The position numbers and the translations under genes are program-made. Positions 29,067 through 38,252 of a stretch of DNA of 64,000 nucleotides are shown piece after piece. Within the stretch, counting starts at the first letter, position 1. Each line of letters starts with the position of its first letter. The notes beneath the pieces are model-generated. The model saw only the letters and a list, made by a program, of their open reading frames with translations. It was not told the origin of the DNA and searched no databases. Location: the NCBI RefSeq assembly GCF_004028635.1, contig NZ_ML138678.1, positions 558,001 through 622,000 of the forward strand, written 5' to 3'. This stretch comes from Streptomyces cyaneus. Lineage in GTDB: Bacteria > Actinomycetota > Actinomycetes > Streptomycetales > Streptomycetaceae.

Positions 29067-29804
29067 TCAGCGTTCCGCCTTGGTCTTGTACCCGCGCCCC
29101 CACTGCAGCCCCCACCCGAACAACCGATCCAGCTCGGCCTGGAAGCCATACACGAACTTCACCTCACGCCGAACCCAGAGCTCCCCCTTTACGTTCTCGA
29201 TCATCACCACCGCACAGGACCGAGCCTGCGGATGCCGCTCATCGAGACCGATCTCGATCCGCGGTCCATTGCTCGGATACAGCGTGACGATCGCGTGCGT
29301 TCGGTCGAACGCCGGCGTCTGGTCATAGATGTACACAAAGACCAGCAGCCGCTTGATGTCCTCCCGATGATCGAGGTTGACGTACATCGTCTCCCCGGAC
29401 GCCGACCCGAACCGGTCGTCCCCGCTGAGCTTCACATACGGCGGCGCGTTGACGTCCCCGAGGAACCCGCCCAGCGGCTGGACGACCCCCTTCGTCCCGT
29501 CGGCCAGCTCGTACAGGCACCCGAGGTCGAGGTCGACGTTGACCATGCTCTGGCTGTGCCCCAGCACCTCCGGCGGCTTGAGCGCCTTGAACGGATGCCG
29601 CAACAGGCTCTGCCGCTGCGAGCCCCCGATGTCCGACGTCCGCATACGCCAGGCCAGGTTGACCCGGAGATGACCGGTCGCCGCCCCCTGCTTGGTGAGC
29701 GAAACCCGGTCGTGCCGCTTCGTCAGCTCGATCGAGTTCGACGACGCGCTGCCCGAGTCGAACTCGGCCGCCCGGCCACGCCAGAGTCCGTCCAAGAAGC
29801 CCAT
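29067..29804 (-). CDS. TerA-like tellurium resistance protein
   Basis: 245 residues from ATG 29804. RVSLTKQGAATGHLRVNLAW is the opening of a TerD-fold domain of the TerA subgroup (S-L-x-K followed by h-x-V-N-L-x-W), and later VDLDLGCLYELADGTKGVVQ and GETMYVNLDHREDIKRLLVFVYIYD follow the same fold. No transmembrane segment is visible. It would bind calcium or metal and work with the TerD proteins. Repeat copy E lies at its 3' end. The subgroup assignment is less certain than the fold. Confidence 0.75.
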   Translation of the reverse strand: MGFLDGLWRGRAAEFDSGSASSNSIELTKRHDRVSLTKQGAATGHLRVNLAWRMRTSDIGGSQRQSLLRHPFKALKPPEVLGHSQSMVNVDLDLGCLYELADGTKGVVQPLGGFLGDVNAPPYVKLSGDDRFGSASGETMYVNLDHREDIKRLLVFVYIYDQTPAFDRTHAIVTLYPSNGPRIEIGLDERHPQARSCAVVMIENVKGELWVRREVKFVYGFQAELDRLFGWGLQWGRGYKTKAER

Positions 29805-29872
29805 TCCGCCCCCACGTCCCACGAAAGACCCGCGTTCACCACGAAAGAACCACGGTCATTTGGAAAAACCGG

Positions 29873-29900
29873 CGGGGCGGCCGGAGGCCCGGCCGCCCCG
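29873..29900 (-). terminator. Terminator after the DUF475 gene
   Basis: CGGGGCGGCC (29873-29882) and GGCCGCCCCG (29891-29900) pair perfectly over an 8-nt loop, about 28 nt beyond the DUF475 stop on the minus strand. Confidence 0.7.
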
Positions 29901-29928
29901 TTCAGAGCGTTCCTCACCCGCAGGGATG

Positions 29929-31077
29929 TCACACCCCGGACGAGACCTCAGTCTTCTCGTCCGAGGTCTCCGCTTTTCCCTCGGCTGCCGCCAGCGCGCG
30001 GTTGCGGCGCACAGAGGACCAGAAGGACCAGCCGATCAGGGCGACACCGATCAGGCCCGTGACGATCTCGGGGATCTGGTACTGGATGGTGACCATGAGG
30101 AGCACGGCCAGCGCGCCGATCGCGTAGTGCGCGCCGTGCTCCAGGTAGACGTAGTCGTCGAGGGTGCCCTGGCGCACCAGGTAGACGGTCAGCGAACGGA
30201 CGTACATCGCGCCGATACCGAGACCCAGCGCCATCAGGACGATGTCGTTGGTGATGGCGAAGGCACCGATCACGCCGTCGAAGGAGAAGGAGGCGTCCAG
30301 GACCTCCAGGTAGAGGAACATGAAGAACGCGGCCTTGCCGGCCAGGGCGACCGCCGTGCGGGGCTTGCCGGCGCGCACGGCTGCTTCCTCCGCCTCGTGC
30401 TCGCGTTCCTCCTCTTCTTCGAGCTTGTCCTCGAAGTAGCCGGAGAGGCCGCCCACGATCATGTAGGTGATCAGGCCCGCGATACCGGAGAGCAGAACCG
30501 TCTCCGCCTTGTCGGCGTGCGCGCCGCCGTGCTGGTGGGCGTTGGCCGCGAAGGTCAGCGCCGAGATCAGCAGAACGACCAGCGCGATGCAGACCGACAG
30601 CATGTCGACCTTGCCGAGCTTGGCCAGCGGGCGCTCCAGCCAGCCGAGCCACTTGATGTCCCGGTCCTCGAAGATGAAGTCGAGGAAGATCATCAGCAGG
30701 AACATGCCACCGAACGCGGCGATCGCCGGGTGGGCGTCGGTGACGAGTTCCTGGTAACGGTCCTTGTCGCTGAGCGCGAGGTCGACCGCCTCGATCGGCC
30801 CGAGGCTGGCGCTGATCGCGACGATCACAACGGGGAAGACCAGTCGCATACCGAAGACGGCGATCAGGATGCCGATGGTGAGGAAGATCTTCTGCCAGAA
30901 GGCATTCATCTTCTTCAGGATTCCGGCGTTGACCACCGCGTTGTCGAACGACAGCGAGATCTCGAGGACGGAGAGGATCGCCACGATGCCGAGGGCGGTC
31001 CACCCCCCGAAGAGGACCGCTGCAACCAGGCCGAGCGCGGTGACCGCGAACGACCAGCCGAAGGTTTTCAGAACCAC
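29929..31077 (-). CDS. DUF475 (TerC superfamily) integral membrane protein
   Basis: 382 residues, eight to nine predicted helices. The acidic membrane motif SVLEISLSFDNAVVNA (about 36-51) and its counterpart EVLDASFSFDGVIGA in the second half are the paired E-x-x-x-S-x-D-N/G sites of TerC-type ion transporters. A cytoplasmic loop (EDKLEEEEEREHEAEEAA) is strongly acidic. TerC proteins move or sense divalent metals and contact TerD-like partners. Start GTG 31077. Its place among TerD genes supports a Ter complex. Confidence 0.87.
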   Translation of the reverse strand: MVLKTFGWSFAVTALGLVAAVLFGGWTALGIVAILSVLEISLSFDNAVVNAGILKKMNAFWQKIFLTIGILIAVFGMRLVFPVVIVAISASLGPIEAVDLALSDKDRYQELVTDAHPAIAAFGGMFLLMIFLDFIFEDRDIKWLGWLERPLAKLGKVDMLSVCIALVVLLISALTFAANAHQHGGAHADKAETVLLSGIAGLITYMIVGGLSGYFEDKLEEEEEREHEAEEAAVRAGKPRTAVALAGKAAFFMFLYLEVLDASFSFDGVIGAFAITNDIVLMALGLGIGAMYVRSLTVYLVRQGTLDDYVYLEHGAHYAIGALAVLLMVTIQYQIPEIVTGLIGVALIGWSFWSSVRRNRALAAAEGKAETSDEKTEVSSGV

Positions 31078-31202
31078 TGGCTACCCAATCCTGTGTGTAC
31101 GGGGCTCCCGAGCGCCGCACTCGGCTTTACGAACTTTTGAACCCGAAGTCTAGTCGGCCCCACTCCCGGTCCCACGGGGCCCCGACTTTTGCTCATATCG
31201 CG

Positions 31203-31778
31203 TTATGAGACGTTGACCCCGAAGTCCAGCGCGATGCCACGCAGACCCGACGCGTACCCCTGTCCCACCGCCCGGAACTTCCACTCTCCCTGGTGGCGGT
31301 ACACCTCGCCGAAGATCATGGCGGTCTCGGTGGAGGCGTCCTCGCTGAGGTCGTAGCGGGCGAGCTCCTGGCCGTCGGCCTGGTTCACGACGCGGATGAA
31401 GGCGTTGCTGACCTGACCGAAGGTCTGGCCGCGCTCGTCGGCCATGTGGATGGAGACCGGGAAGACGATCTTGTCGCACTGGGCCGGCACCTTCGAGAGG
31501 TCGATCAGGAGCGACTCGTCGTCGCCGTCGCCCTCGCCGGTGAGGTTGTCCCCGGTGTGCTCCACCGAGCCGTCCGGGCTCTTGAGCTGGTTGTAGAAGA
31601 CGAACCACTCATCGCCCATGACCCGTCCGCCGGTGCACATCAGGGCGCTGGCGTCGAGGTCGAAGGGGGCTCCGGTGGTGGAGCGCGCGTCCCAGCCGAG
31701 CCCGATCATCACCTGAGTGAGGTTCGGTGCGGCCTTGGACAGGGAGACGTTTCCTCCCTTGGCGAGCGTGACGCCCAT
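31203..31778 (-). CDS. TerD family protein
   Basis: 191 residues, the classical compact TerD length. [15 protein letters not shown] starts the domain; [10 protein letters not shown] and [16 protein letters not shown] form the first calcium site, [18 protein letters not shown] the second, and the end is [19 protein letters not shown] is upstream of the ATG. About 70% similar by eye to the neighbouring paralogue at 31872, so they arose by tandem duplication. Cytoplasmic Ca2+-binding stress protein. Confidence 0.93.
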   Translation of the reverse strand: MGVTLAKGGNVSLSKAAPNLTQVMIGLGWDARSTTGAPFDLDASALMCTGGRVMGDEWFVFYNQLKSPDGSVEHTGDNLTGEGDGDDESLLIDLSKVPAQCDKIVFPVSIHMADERGQTFGQVSNAFIRVVNQADGQELARYDLSEDASTETAMIFGEVYRHQGEWKFRAVGQGYASGLRGIALDFGVNVS

Positions 31779-31822
31779 GTTGCTGGTCCTCCCCGCGTGA
31801 TGCTTTTTGGTTGTCCTGCGCA

Positions 31823-31856
31823 TCCGGCGCCGCACTCAAACGAATGCGGCGCCGGA
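31823..31856 (-). terminator. Terminator between the two compact TerD genes
   Basis: TCCGGCGCCGCA (31823-31834) and TGCGGCGCCGGA (31845-31856) pair perfectly over a 10-nt loop. It lies 15 nt beyond the stop of the upstream TerD gene and before the next one, so much of the transcription may stop here and the second TerD may have its own promoter or depend on read-through. Confidence 0.75.
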
Positions 31857-31871
31857 CTCAGGATGGTGACC

Positions 31872-32447
31872 TCAGACGTTCACACCGAAGTCCTGCGCGA
31901 TGCCGCGCAGGCCCGAGGCGTAGCCCTGGCCGATGGCGCGGAACTTCCACTCCGCGCCGTGCCGGTACAGCTCGCCGAAGACCATCGCGGTCTCGGTGGA
32001 CGCGTCCTCGCTGAGGTCGTAGCGCGCGATCTCGGCGCCGCCGGCCTGGTTGACGACGCGGATGAACGCGTTGCGCACCTGGCCGAAGGACTGCTGGCGG
32101 TTCTCGGCGTCGTAGATCGAGACCGGGAAGACGATCTTCTCGACGTCCGCCGGGACGCCGGCGAGGTTGACCTTGATCTGCTCGTCGTCGCCCTCGCCCT
32201 CACCGGTGAGGTTGTCGCCGGTGTGCTCGACGGAGCCGTCGGCGCTCTTGAGGTTGTTGAAGAAGACGAAGTTCGCGTCGCTGCCGACCTTGCCCTCCGG
32301 GTTCAGCAGCAGCGCGCTGGCGTCCAGGTCGAAGTCGGTGCCGGTCGTGGTGCGGACGTCCCACCCCAGACCGACGATGACCGCAGTGAGGCCCGGAGCC
32401 TCCTTGCTCAGTGATACGTTGCCGCCCTTGCTGAGGCTGACTCCCAC
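31872..32447 (-). CDS. TerD family protein
   Basis: 191 residues from GTG 32447 with GGAGGA upstream. [42 protein letters not shown] and [18 protein letters not shown] carry the two Asp-rich calcium sites; the end is [10 protein letters not shown]. This is the most canonical TerD of the four Ter-fold proteins here. In Streptomyces, TerD paralogues affect development and metal or oxidative stress tolerance. Confidence 0.93.
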   Translation of the reverse strand: MGVSLSKGGNVSLSKEAPGLTAVIVGLGWDVRTTTGTDFDLDASALLLNPEGKVGSDANFVFFNNLKSADGSVEHTGDNLTGEGEGDDEQIKVNLAGVPADVEKIVFPVSIYDAENRQQSFGQVRNAFIRVVNQAGGAEIARYDLSEDASTETAMVFGELYRHGAEWKFRAIGQGYASGLRGIAQDFGVNV

Positions 32448-32607
32448 GAGTCCTCCATTGGTTTCCAGGGGCGGGGAGCCCCGCCGTGCGTTTGATATGG
32501 GATCAACGACTCGATCCTAGTGACGGGTTCCCGTACCCCGCAGGCCTTGATACCGAAGAATCACAGGGTGTCGGGATCGGGGTGCCGGGATCAGCGGGGT
32601 GCCGGGA

Positions 32608-33066
32608 TCAGAGAGTGTCGAGTGCCTTGACGTACTCGCTGAGGTCACGGGCGTCCGGCAGCGCGTTGACGACCGTCCAGCGCACGACGCCCTCCTTGTC
32701 GATGACGAAGGTGCCGCGCACCGCGCAGCCCTTGTCCTCGGCGAAGACGCCGTAGGCGCGGCTGACCTCGCCGTGCGGCCAGAAGTCGCTGAGCAGCGGG
32801 TACTCCAGGCCCTCCTGCTCGGCGAAGACGCGCAGGGTGTGGATGGAGTCGTTGGAGACGGCGAGCACCTGGGTGTCGCGGTCGGAGAACTGCGGCAGGT
32901 TGTCGCGCACCTCGCACAGCTCGCCGGTGCACACGCCGGTGAAGGCGAAGGGGTAGAAGAGCAGGACGACGTTCTTGGAACCACGGAAGTCGGAGAGCTT
33001 CACGGTGGCGCCGTGGTTGTCCTTGAGCTCGAAGTCGGGGGCCTTGTCGCCGACCTGGATCGCCAT
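32608..33066 (-). CDS. AhpE-type peroxiredoxin
   Basis: 152 residues from ATG 33066. [17 protein letters not shown] places the peroxidatic Cys at 46 with a second Cys at 51; [18 protein letters not shown] is the usual C-terminal strand. The T-G-V-C-T active site and length match mycobacterial AhpE, which reduces hydroperoxides and peroxynitrite. Follows DUF3052 on the same strand past a strong terminator, next to the Ter island and aceE. Two copies of a 16-bp direct repeat lie just beyond its stop (about 32579-32611). Confidence 0.9.
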   Translation of the reverse strand: MAIQVGDKAPDFELKDNHGATVKLSDFRGSKNVVLLFYPFAFTGVCTGELCEVRDNLPQFSDRDTQVLAVSNDSIHTLRVFAEQEGLEYPLLSDFWPHGEVSRAYGVFAEDKGCAVRGTFVIDKEGVVRWTVVNALPDARDLSEYVKALDTL

Positions 33067-33145
33067 CGTCGTGGATGTCCCTTCGGTGGGGCTGTTCGGG
33101 TGGAGACCCCACCCTATGCAGCGACCACCGAGGCCCGTGCAGGAG

Positions 33146-33175
33146 GCCGGGCCGGGCTTTCCAGCCCGGCCCGGC
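33146..33175 (-). terminator. Terminator after the DUF3052 gene
   Basis: GCCGGGCCGGGCT (33146-33158) and AGCCCGGCCCGGC (33163-33175) form a perfect 13-bp stem with a TTCC loop, 14 nt beyond the DUF3052 stop. Confidence 0.85.
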
Positions 33176-33189
33176 ACCGCCACCAGTTT

Positions 33190-33624
33190 CTACTTCTTGG
33201 TCTTCGCGGCCTTGGGCGTCACCAGCCGGCTGCCACTCCAGTCCTTGCCGACGCTGACGCTCTTGGACGCCGACAGACCCGCAGTCGTCGCGGCTTCAGA
33301 GATGTCGCTGGGCTCCACGTAGCCGTCACGGCCGGTCTTCGGCGTCAGCAGCAGAATCGCGCCGCCCTCTTCGATGTACGTGGTGGCGTCCACCAGCGCA
33401 TCCGTCAGGTCGCCGTCCTCGTCGCGGAACCACAGCACCGCGGCATCGGCAACGTCGTCGTAGTCCTCGTCCACGAGTTCTGTGCCGGTGACTGACTCAA
33501 TGGCCTCGCGGAGTTCCTGGTCTACGTCGTCGTCGTAGCCGATCTCCTGGACCACCTGCTCGGGCTGGAACCCCAGCCTCTCGGCAAGGGTCCGCTCCTC
33601 CGCGTGGTCCGCGGTCGCGCTCAC
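33190..33624 (-). CDS. DUF3052 protein
   Basis: 144 residues from GTG 33624 with AGGAGG 6 nt upstream. AERLGFQPEQVVQEIGYDDDVDQELREAIE and ADAAVLWFRDEDGDLTDALVDA, then GAILLLTPKTGRDGYVEPSDI, are typical of this actinobacterial family. It is acidic, soluble and of unknown function. It is divergent from aceE over 362 bp, an arrangement conserved in Streptomyces. Confidence 0.88.
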   Translation of the reverse strand: MSATADHAEERTLAERLGFQPEQVVQEIGYDDDVDQELREAIESVTGTELVDEDYDDVADAAVLWFRDEDGDLTDALVDATTYIEEGGAILLLTPKTGRDGYVEPSDISEAATTAGLSASKSVSVGKDWSGSRLVTPKAAKTKK

Positions 33625-33986
33625 GGGTTGCCTCCTGATCATGTCTTGGGAAATAACTCAGCCACGCGCGTGCGCGAAGCATTGGCCGTAGTCCACACGG
33701 GCGGGACGGATCGCGCAAGTACCCGGCCGTTCAGACCGCCGAAACGGTGACGATCCTGAACGTGTCACCGCAACTCCAGGCACACCATCATCGTCCCAAG
33801 GTGACGTACGGCACGCCAATCCGCCCCCTTTGGGCGTTTGGGAACCATCAGCGGGTACTCCGCCGTTACCAGGACCCGGTTACCCCTCAGTAGAGATGAC
33901 GTTTGGCGCCCCGAGGTACACGATGGGGAGCGGTGCAGACACCCAGAAACCCCAGAAACACGGCCCTCTGACAGGTAAGGAACAGC
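33625..33986. promoter_or_regulatory. Divergent regulatory region between DUF3052 and aceE
   Basis: 362 bp without a gene. It must hold the promoters of both neighbours. One dyad is visible, CGGTGAC (33745-33751) with GTCACCG (33764-33770), plus a smaller CGCCC-CCTTT-GGGCG hairpin near 33822-33836. I could not identify a convincing -10/-35 pair for aceE. Confidence 0.4.
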
Positions 33987-36734
33987 GTGGCTTCCGGATC
34001 CGATCGAAACCCGATCATCATTGGCGGCCTTCCGAGTCAGGTTCCTGACTTCGACCCCGAGGAAACCCAGGAGTGGCTCGACTCCCTCGACGCCGCTGTG
34101 GACGAGCGCGGCCGGGAGCGGGCCCGCTATCTGATGCTGCGGCTGATCGAGCGGGCTCGCGAGAAGCGCGTGGCCGTGCCCGAGATGCGCAGCACGGACT
34201 ACGTCAACACGATCGCCACCAAGGACGAGCCGTTCTTCCCGGGCAACGAGGAGATCGAGCGCAAGATCCTCAACGCGACCCGGTGGAACGCCGCGGTCAT
34301 GGTGTCCAGGGCCCAGCGCCCCGGCATCGGCGTCGGCGGCCACATCGCGACGTTCGCCTCCTCCGCCTCGCTCTACGACGTGGGCTTCAACCACTTCTTC
34401 CGCGGCAAGGACGAGGGCGACGGCGGCGACCAGGTCTTCTTCCAGGGCCACGCCTCCCCGGGCATCTACGCTCGCGCGTTCCTGCTGGACCGCCTGAGCG
34501 AGCAGAACCTGGACGCGTTCCGCCAGGAGAAGTCGAAGGCGCCGTACGGCCTGTCCAGCTACCCGCACCCGCGGCTGATGCCGGGCTTCTGGGAGTTCCC
34601 GACCGTGTCGATGGGCCTCGGCCCGATCGGCGCGATCTACCAGGCGCGAATGAACCGCTACATGGAGGCGCGCGGCATCGCCGACACCTCCAAGTCGCAT
34701 GTGTGGGCGTTCCTGGGCGACGGCGAGATGGACGAGCCGGAGTCGCTCGGCCAGCTGTCCATCGCCGCGCGCGAGGGCCTGGACAACCTCACCTTCGTCG
34801 TCAACTGCAACCTGCAGCGCCTCGACGGCCCGGTCCGCGGCAACGGCAAGGTCATCCAGGAGCTGGAGTCGATCTTCCGGGGCGCCGGCTGGAACGTCAT
34901 CAAGCTGATCTGGGACCGCACCTGGGACCCGCTGCTCGCGCAGGACCGCGACGGCATCCTGGTCAACCGGATGAACACCACGCCGGACGGCCAGTTCCAG
35001 ACGTACGCCACCGAGACCGGCGGTTACATCCGGGACCACTTCTTCGGTGACGACCAGCGGCTGCGCGCGATGGTCGAGGGCATGACCGACGACCAGATCC
35101 TGCACCTGGGCCGCGGCGGTCACGACCACAAGAAGATCTTCGCGGCGTACGCGGCGGCCCGCGCCCACAAGGGCCAGCCGACGGTGATCCTCGCCAAGAC
35201 GATCAAGGGCTGGACGCTCGGCCCCAACTTCGAGGGCCGCAACGCCACGCACCAGATGAAGAAGCTGACGGTCGACGACCTCAAGCGCTTCCGCGACCGT
35301 CTGCACCTGCCGATCTCCGACCAGGACCTGGAGAGCGGGCTCCCGCCGTACTACCACCCGGGGCGGGACTCCGAGGAGATCCAGTACATGCACGACCGCC
35401 GCAAGGGGCTCGGCGGTTACGTCCCGACGCGTGTGGTGCGCTCCAAGCCGCTTGCGCTGCCGGACGACAAGACGTACGCGACCGTGAAGAAGGGCTCGGG
35501 CCAGCAGTCGATCGCCACCACCATGGCGTTCGTACGGCTGCTCAAGGACCTCATGCGGGACAAGGAGATCGGCAGGCGGTTCGTGCTGATCGCGCCGGAC
35601 GAGTACCGCACGTTCGGCATGGACTCGTTCTTCCCGAGCGCGAAGATCTACAACCCGCTCGGCCAGCAGTACGAGGCGGTCGACCGCGACCTGCTGCTCG
35701 CCTACAAGGAGTCGCCGCAGGGCCAGATGCTGCACGACGGCATCTCGGAGGCGGGCTGCACGGCCTCGCTGATCGCGGCGGGTTCGGCGTACGCCACGCA
35801 CGGCGAGCCGCTGATCCCGGTCTACGTCTTCTACTCGATGTTCGGTTTCCAGCGCACCGGCGACCAGTTCTGGCAGATGTCGGACCAGCTGGCGCGCGGT
35901 TTTGTGCTGGGCGCGACCGCCGGCCGTACGACGCTGACCGGTGAGGGCCTGCAGCACGCCGACGGCCACTCGCAGCTGCTCGCCTCGACCAACCCGGGCT
36001 GTGTCTCGTACGACCCGGCGTTCGGCTACGAGATCGCGCACATCGTCAAGGACGGTCTGCGGCGGATGTACGGCGGCGACGAACAGCACCCGCACGGCGA
36101 GGACGTCTTCTACTACCTCACCGTCTACAACGAGCCGATCCAGCACCCGGCCGAACCGGAGGACGTCGACGTCGAGGGCATCCTCAAGGGCGTCTACCGC
36201 TTCAGCGAGGGCACGGCGGGGTCGATCCCCGCGCAGATCATCGCGTCCGGTGTGGCCGTCCCCTGGGCGATCGAGGCGCAGAAGATCCTCGCCGAGGAGT
36301 GGAACGTCAAGGCCGACGTCTGGTCGGCGACCTCCTGGAACGAGCTGCGGCGCGAGGCCGTGGAGTGCGAGGAGCACAACCTGCTGCATCCGGAGGAGGA
36401 GCAGCGGGTGCCGTGGGTGACGCGCAAGCTCAGCGGGGCCGAGGGTCCGTTCGTGGCCGTCTCCGACTGGATGCGGTCGGTGCCGGACCAGATCGCCCGG
36501 TGGGTGCCGGGGACATACCAGTCGCTCGGTGCGGACGGGTTCGGGTTCGCGGACACCCGCGGTGCCGCCCGCCGCTTCTTCCACATCGACGCCCAGTCGG
36601 TGGTCGTCGGCGTGCTGACCGAGCTGGCGAAGGAGGGCAAGGTGGACCGGTCGGTGCTGAAGCAGGCGATCGACCGTTACCAGCTGCTCGATGTGTCGGC
36701 GGCGGATCCGGGTGCCGCGGGAGGCGACGCGTAG
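33987..36734 (+). CDS. aceE: Pyruvate dehydrogenase E1 component, homodimeric type
   Basis: 915 residues, the length of homodimeric AceE. The thiamine-diphosphate site is [12 protein letters not shown] followed about 30 residues later by [16 protein letters not shown]. The central and C-terminal pyrimidine and transketolase domains follow ([22 protein letters not shown]). It decarboxylates pyruvate and acetylates the lipoyl domain of E2 on the way to acetyl-CoA. The start is GTG with GGTAAGGA upstream. E2 and E3 genes are not adjacent, as usual for actinobacteria. Confidence 0.96.
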   Translation: MASGSDRNPIIIGGLPSQVPDFDPEETQEWLDSLDAAVDERGRERARYLMLRLIERAREKRVAVPEMRSTDYVNTIATKDEPFFPGNEEIERKILNATRWNAAVMVSRAQRPGIGVGGHIATFASSASLYDVGFNHFFRGKDEGDGGDQVFFQGHASPGIYARAFLLDRLSEQNLDAFRQEKSKAPYGLSSYPHPRLMPGFWEFPTVSMGLGPIGAIYQARMNRYMEARGIADTSKSHVWAFLGDGEMDEPESLGQLSIAAREGLDNLTFVVNCNLQRLDGPVRGNGKVIQELESIFRGAGWNVIKLIWDRTWDPLLAQDRDGILVNRMNTTPDGQFQTYATETGGYIRDHFFGDDQRLRAMVEGMTDDQILHLGRGGHDHKKIFAAYAAARAHKGQPTVILAKTIKGWTLGPNFEGRNATHQMKKLTVDDLKRFRDRLHLPISDQDLESGLPPYYHPGRDSEEIQYMHDRRKGLGGYVPTRVVRSKPLALPDDKTYATVKKGSGQQSIATTMAFVRLLKDLMRDKEIGRRFVLIAPDEYRTFGMDSFFPSAKIYNPLGQQYEAVDRDLLLAYKESPQGQMLHDGISEAGCTASLIAAGSAYATHGEPLIPVYVFYSMFGFQRTGDQFWQMSDQLARGFVLGATAGRTTLTGEGLQHADGHSQLLASTNPGCVSYDPAFGYEIAHIVKDGLRRMYGGDEQHPHGEDVFYYLTVYNEPIQHPAEPEDVDVEGILKGVYRFSEGTAGSIPAQIIASGVAVPWAIEAQKILAEEWNVKADVWSATSWNELRREAVECEEHNLLHPEEEQRVPWVTRKLSGAEGPFVAVSDWMRSVPDQIARWVPGTYQSLGADGFGFADTRGAARRFFHIDAQSVVVGVLTELAKEGKVDRSVLKQAIDRYQLLDVSAADPGAAGGDA

Positions 36735-36756
36735 CGTCGACCGGCGTCAACGGCTG

Positions 36757-36804
36757 GAAGGGGTGGTGTGCCCGTGGGTGACCTGCGGGATACACCACCC
36801 CTTC
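36757..36804 (+). terminator. Terminator after aceE
   Basis: GAAGGGGTGGTGT (36757-36769) pairs perfectly with ACACCACCCCTTC (36792-36804) over a 22-nt loop, followed by ACATTT. It starts 22 nt after the aceE stop. Confidence 0.75.
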
Positions 36805-36824
36805 ACATTTCCTACGATGCGGCC

Positions 36825-37658
36825 ATGAAGCAACCGCTCGCGCAAGTCCGTTGGGAACGGTGTACCCAGCGGCCGCTGTTCGCTCTGGCCCTGGTGTTCG
36901 CCGTGGCCTATGCCGTGCCGATCGTCGAGCCGGACGCGAGCCGTGAGGTGGTGTCCGCGTGTCTCGCGGTGGAGTGGGTGGTGTGGGGCGCGTTCGCGCT
37001 CGACTACGTCGTACGGCTCGCTCTCGCCGAGCGGCGGGTGCAGTTCGTACGGAGCCACTGGATGGACCTCTGTGCGGTCGTGCTGCCGCTGGTCCAGCCG
37101 CTGCGGCTGCTGCGGCTCGTGGCCACGCTGCTGCTCGTCGGGCAACGAGCCCGGATGGCCTCGCAGGTGCGGCTCACGACCTATGTCGCCGGGTCGGTGG
37201 TCGGGCTGCTGATGTTCGGGTCGCTGGCCGTGCTGTCGGTGGAGCGGGACTCGCCGGACGGGAACATCAAGACGCTGGGTGACGCGGTGTGGTGGTCCTT
37301 TACGACCATGACGACCGTGGGGTATGGGGATCACGCGCCGACCACGGGCGTGGGGCGGATGCTCGCGGTGGGGCTGATGCTGTCCGGGATCGCCCTGTTG
37401 GGTGTGGTGACCGCGAACATCGCCGCGTGGTTCATAGCTCGGTTCGAGATGGACGACGTGGAGGAGCGGCGCCAGACGGAGGCGATCCGGGTGCTCACGG
37501 AGGAGGTTCGGGCGCTGCGGGCGCAGGTCGCCGCGCTGTCGGGTGACGGGCAGCCGGCGGCGCAGCAGCCGGCCCAAGGGGCGCGGGGAACTGCGCGATC
37601 AACCACCGACAACCCGCTCCCGCCATCGAACCCCATGCCTCGAGCTCTTGGGCGCTAG
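36825..37658 (+). CDS. Voltage-gated-type potassium channel; C-terminus encoded by a repeat
   Basis: 277 residues. Six helices are expected: a voltage-sensor-like S4 near 91-111 (QPLRLLRLVATLLL with regularly spaced Arg), and the pore with selectivity filter TTVGYGD (163-169). A cytoplasmic coiled coil (VEERRQTEAIRVLTEEVRALRAQV) follows S6. The last 27 residues from about 251 (GARGTARSTT onward) are translated from a 79-bp repeat unit, and the stop codon follows the repeat's last base directly. The repeat probably replaced an older stop. ATG 36825 is preferred for the hydrophilic N-terminus. Confidence 0.9.
   Translation: MKQPLAQVRWERCTQRPLFALALVFAVAYAVPIVEPDASREVVSACLAVEWVVWGAFALDYVVRLALAERRVQFVRSHWMDLCAVVLPLVQPLRLLRLVATLLLVGQRARMASQVRLTTYVAGSVVGLLMFGSLAVLSVERDSPDGNIKTLGDAVWWSFTTMTTVGYGDHAPTTGVGRMLAVGLMLSGIALLGVVTANIAAWFIARFEMDDVEERRQTEAIRVLTEEVRALRAQVAALSGDGQPAAQQPAQGARGTARSTTDNPLPPSNPMPRALGR
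37577..37655 (+). repeat. 79-bp repeat, single unit forming a gene end (copy F)
   Basis: Core 37577-37598, closing tail CTCGAGCTCTTGGGCGC at 37639-37655. The plus-strand TAG of the channel gene (37656-37658) follows immediately. Confidence 0.75.
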
Positions 37659-37960
37659 AACAAACCGTTGCCCGGCGTGGTCGTCCCCGCCAGCCAGATG
37701 ATCGCCAGCAGTGTGTCGATCGCGCCCAGCACCACGGCCACCAACGCGGGGAGCGGGCGGGCTCCTGACCAGGTGCGGTTCATGGCCAGCCAGCCGCAGG
37801 CGATCGCCACCGGGCCGAGGATGATGCCCAGTACGAAGAAACCGGCGATCGCGCAGATGGCTCCGATGATGCCCAGCGTCGCGCGATCCGGCCCGGTCCG
37901 TGACCACGTCCGGCCACGTGAGCGGGGGTACCTGCGCGTTCGGTGTCCGAAGCCCGCCAT
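37655..37960 (-). CDS. Small DUF4190-like membrane protein
   Basis: 101 residues. After a basic N-terminus (HRTRRYPRSRGRTWSRT) come two hydrophobic helices: ATLGIIGAICAIAGFFVLGIILGPVAIACGWLAM and ALVAVVLGAIDTLLAIIWLAG. This is the DUF4190 pattern of two short helices around G-x-x-x-x-x-G-W-x-x-x. Function unknown. Its stop overlaps the ion channel stop in a shared CTAG. The gap 37961-38252 to the next gene holds no supported gene. Confidence 0.7.
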   Translation of the reverse strand: MAGFGHRTRRYPRSRGRTWSRTGPDRATLGIIGAICAIAGFFVLGIILGPVAIACGWLAMNRTWSGARPLPALVAVVLGAIDTLLAIIWLAGTTTPGNGLF

Positions 37961-38179
37961 CGTCAACTCAACTCCCAGAACCTTCCGGTCGGTTGGGTTC
38001 GTCGGGTCGAGTACCCCGCGTGCGGGCGCTAATCCTGCGGTAGTTCCGGGCCGTCGGCGCGCTGTCCCCCTCCGGCAGCGCGCCGCCGCCCAGGCCGCCC
38101 TCCTCGCCGTACAAACTTGCCCGAGGAACATGCCGTACGGAGGGCTTGGCCCAATCTGACCTGCGGCGCGTGCCGGGTG

Positions 38180-38235
38180 GGAGGGATCTTTAGCGAAGTC
38201 ACCCTGATAGGGGAACTCCGGTCGCGGATCCCTCC
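38180..38235 (-). terminator. Weak hairpin after the DHA2 exporter gene
   Basis: GGAGGGATC (38180-38188) pairs with GATCCCTCC (38227-38235). The 38-nt loop makes it a weak candidate terminator for the minus-strand exporter that ends at 38253. Confidence 0.35.
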
Positions 38236-38252
38236 GTTCGCTTTGCGTGGCG

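Noticed and set aside
33765..36584. A long minus-strand open frame of 939 codons antisense to aceE
   Set aside because: The plus strand encodes a clear AceE with cofactor motifs; the antisense frame is Arg/His/Val-rich low complexity, a usual by-product of high GC.
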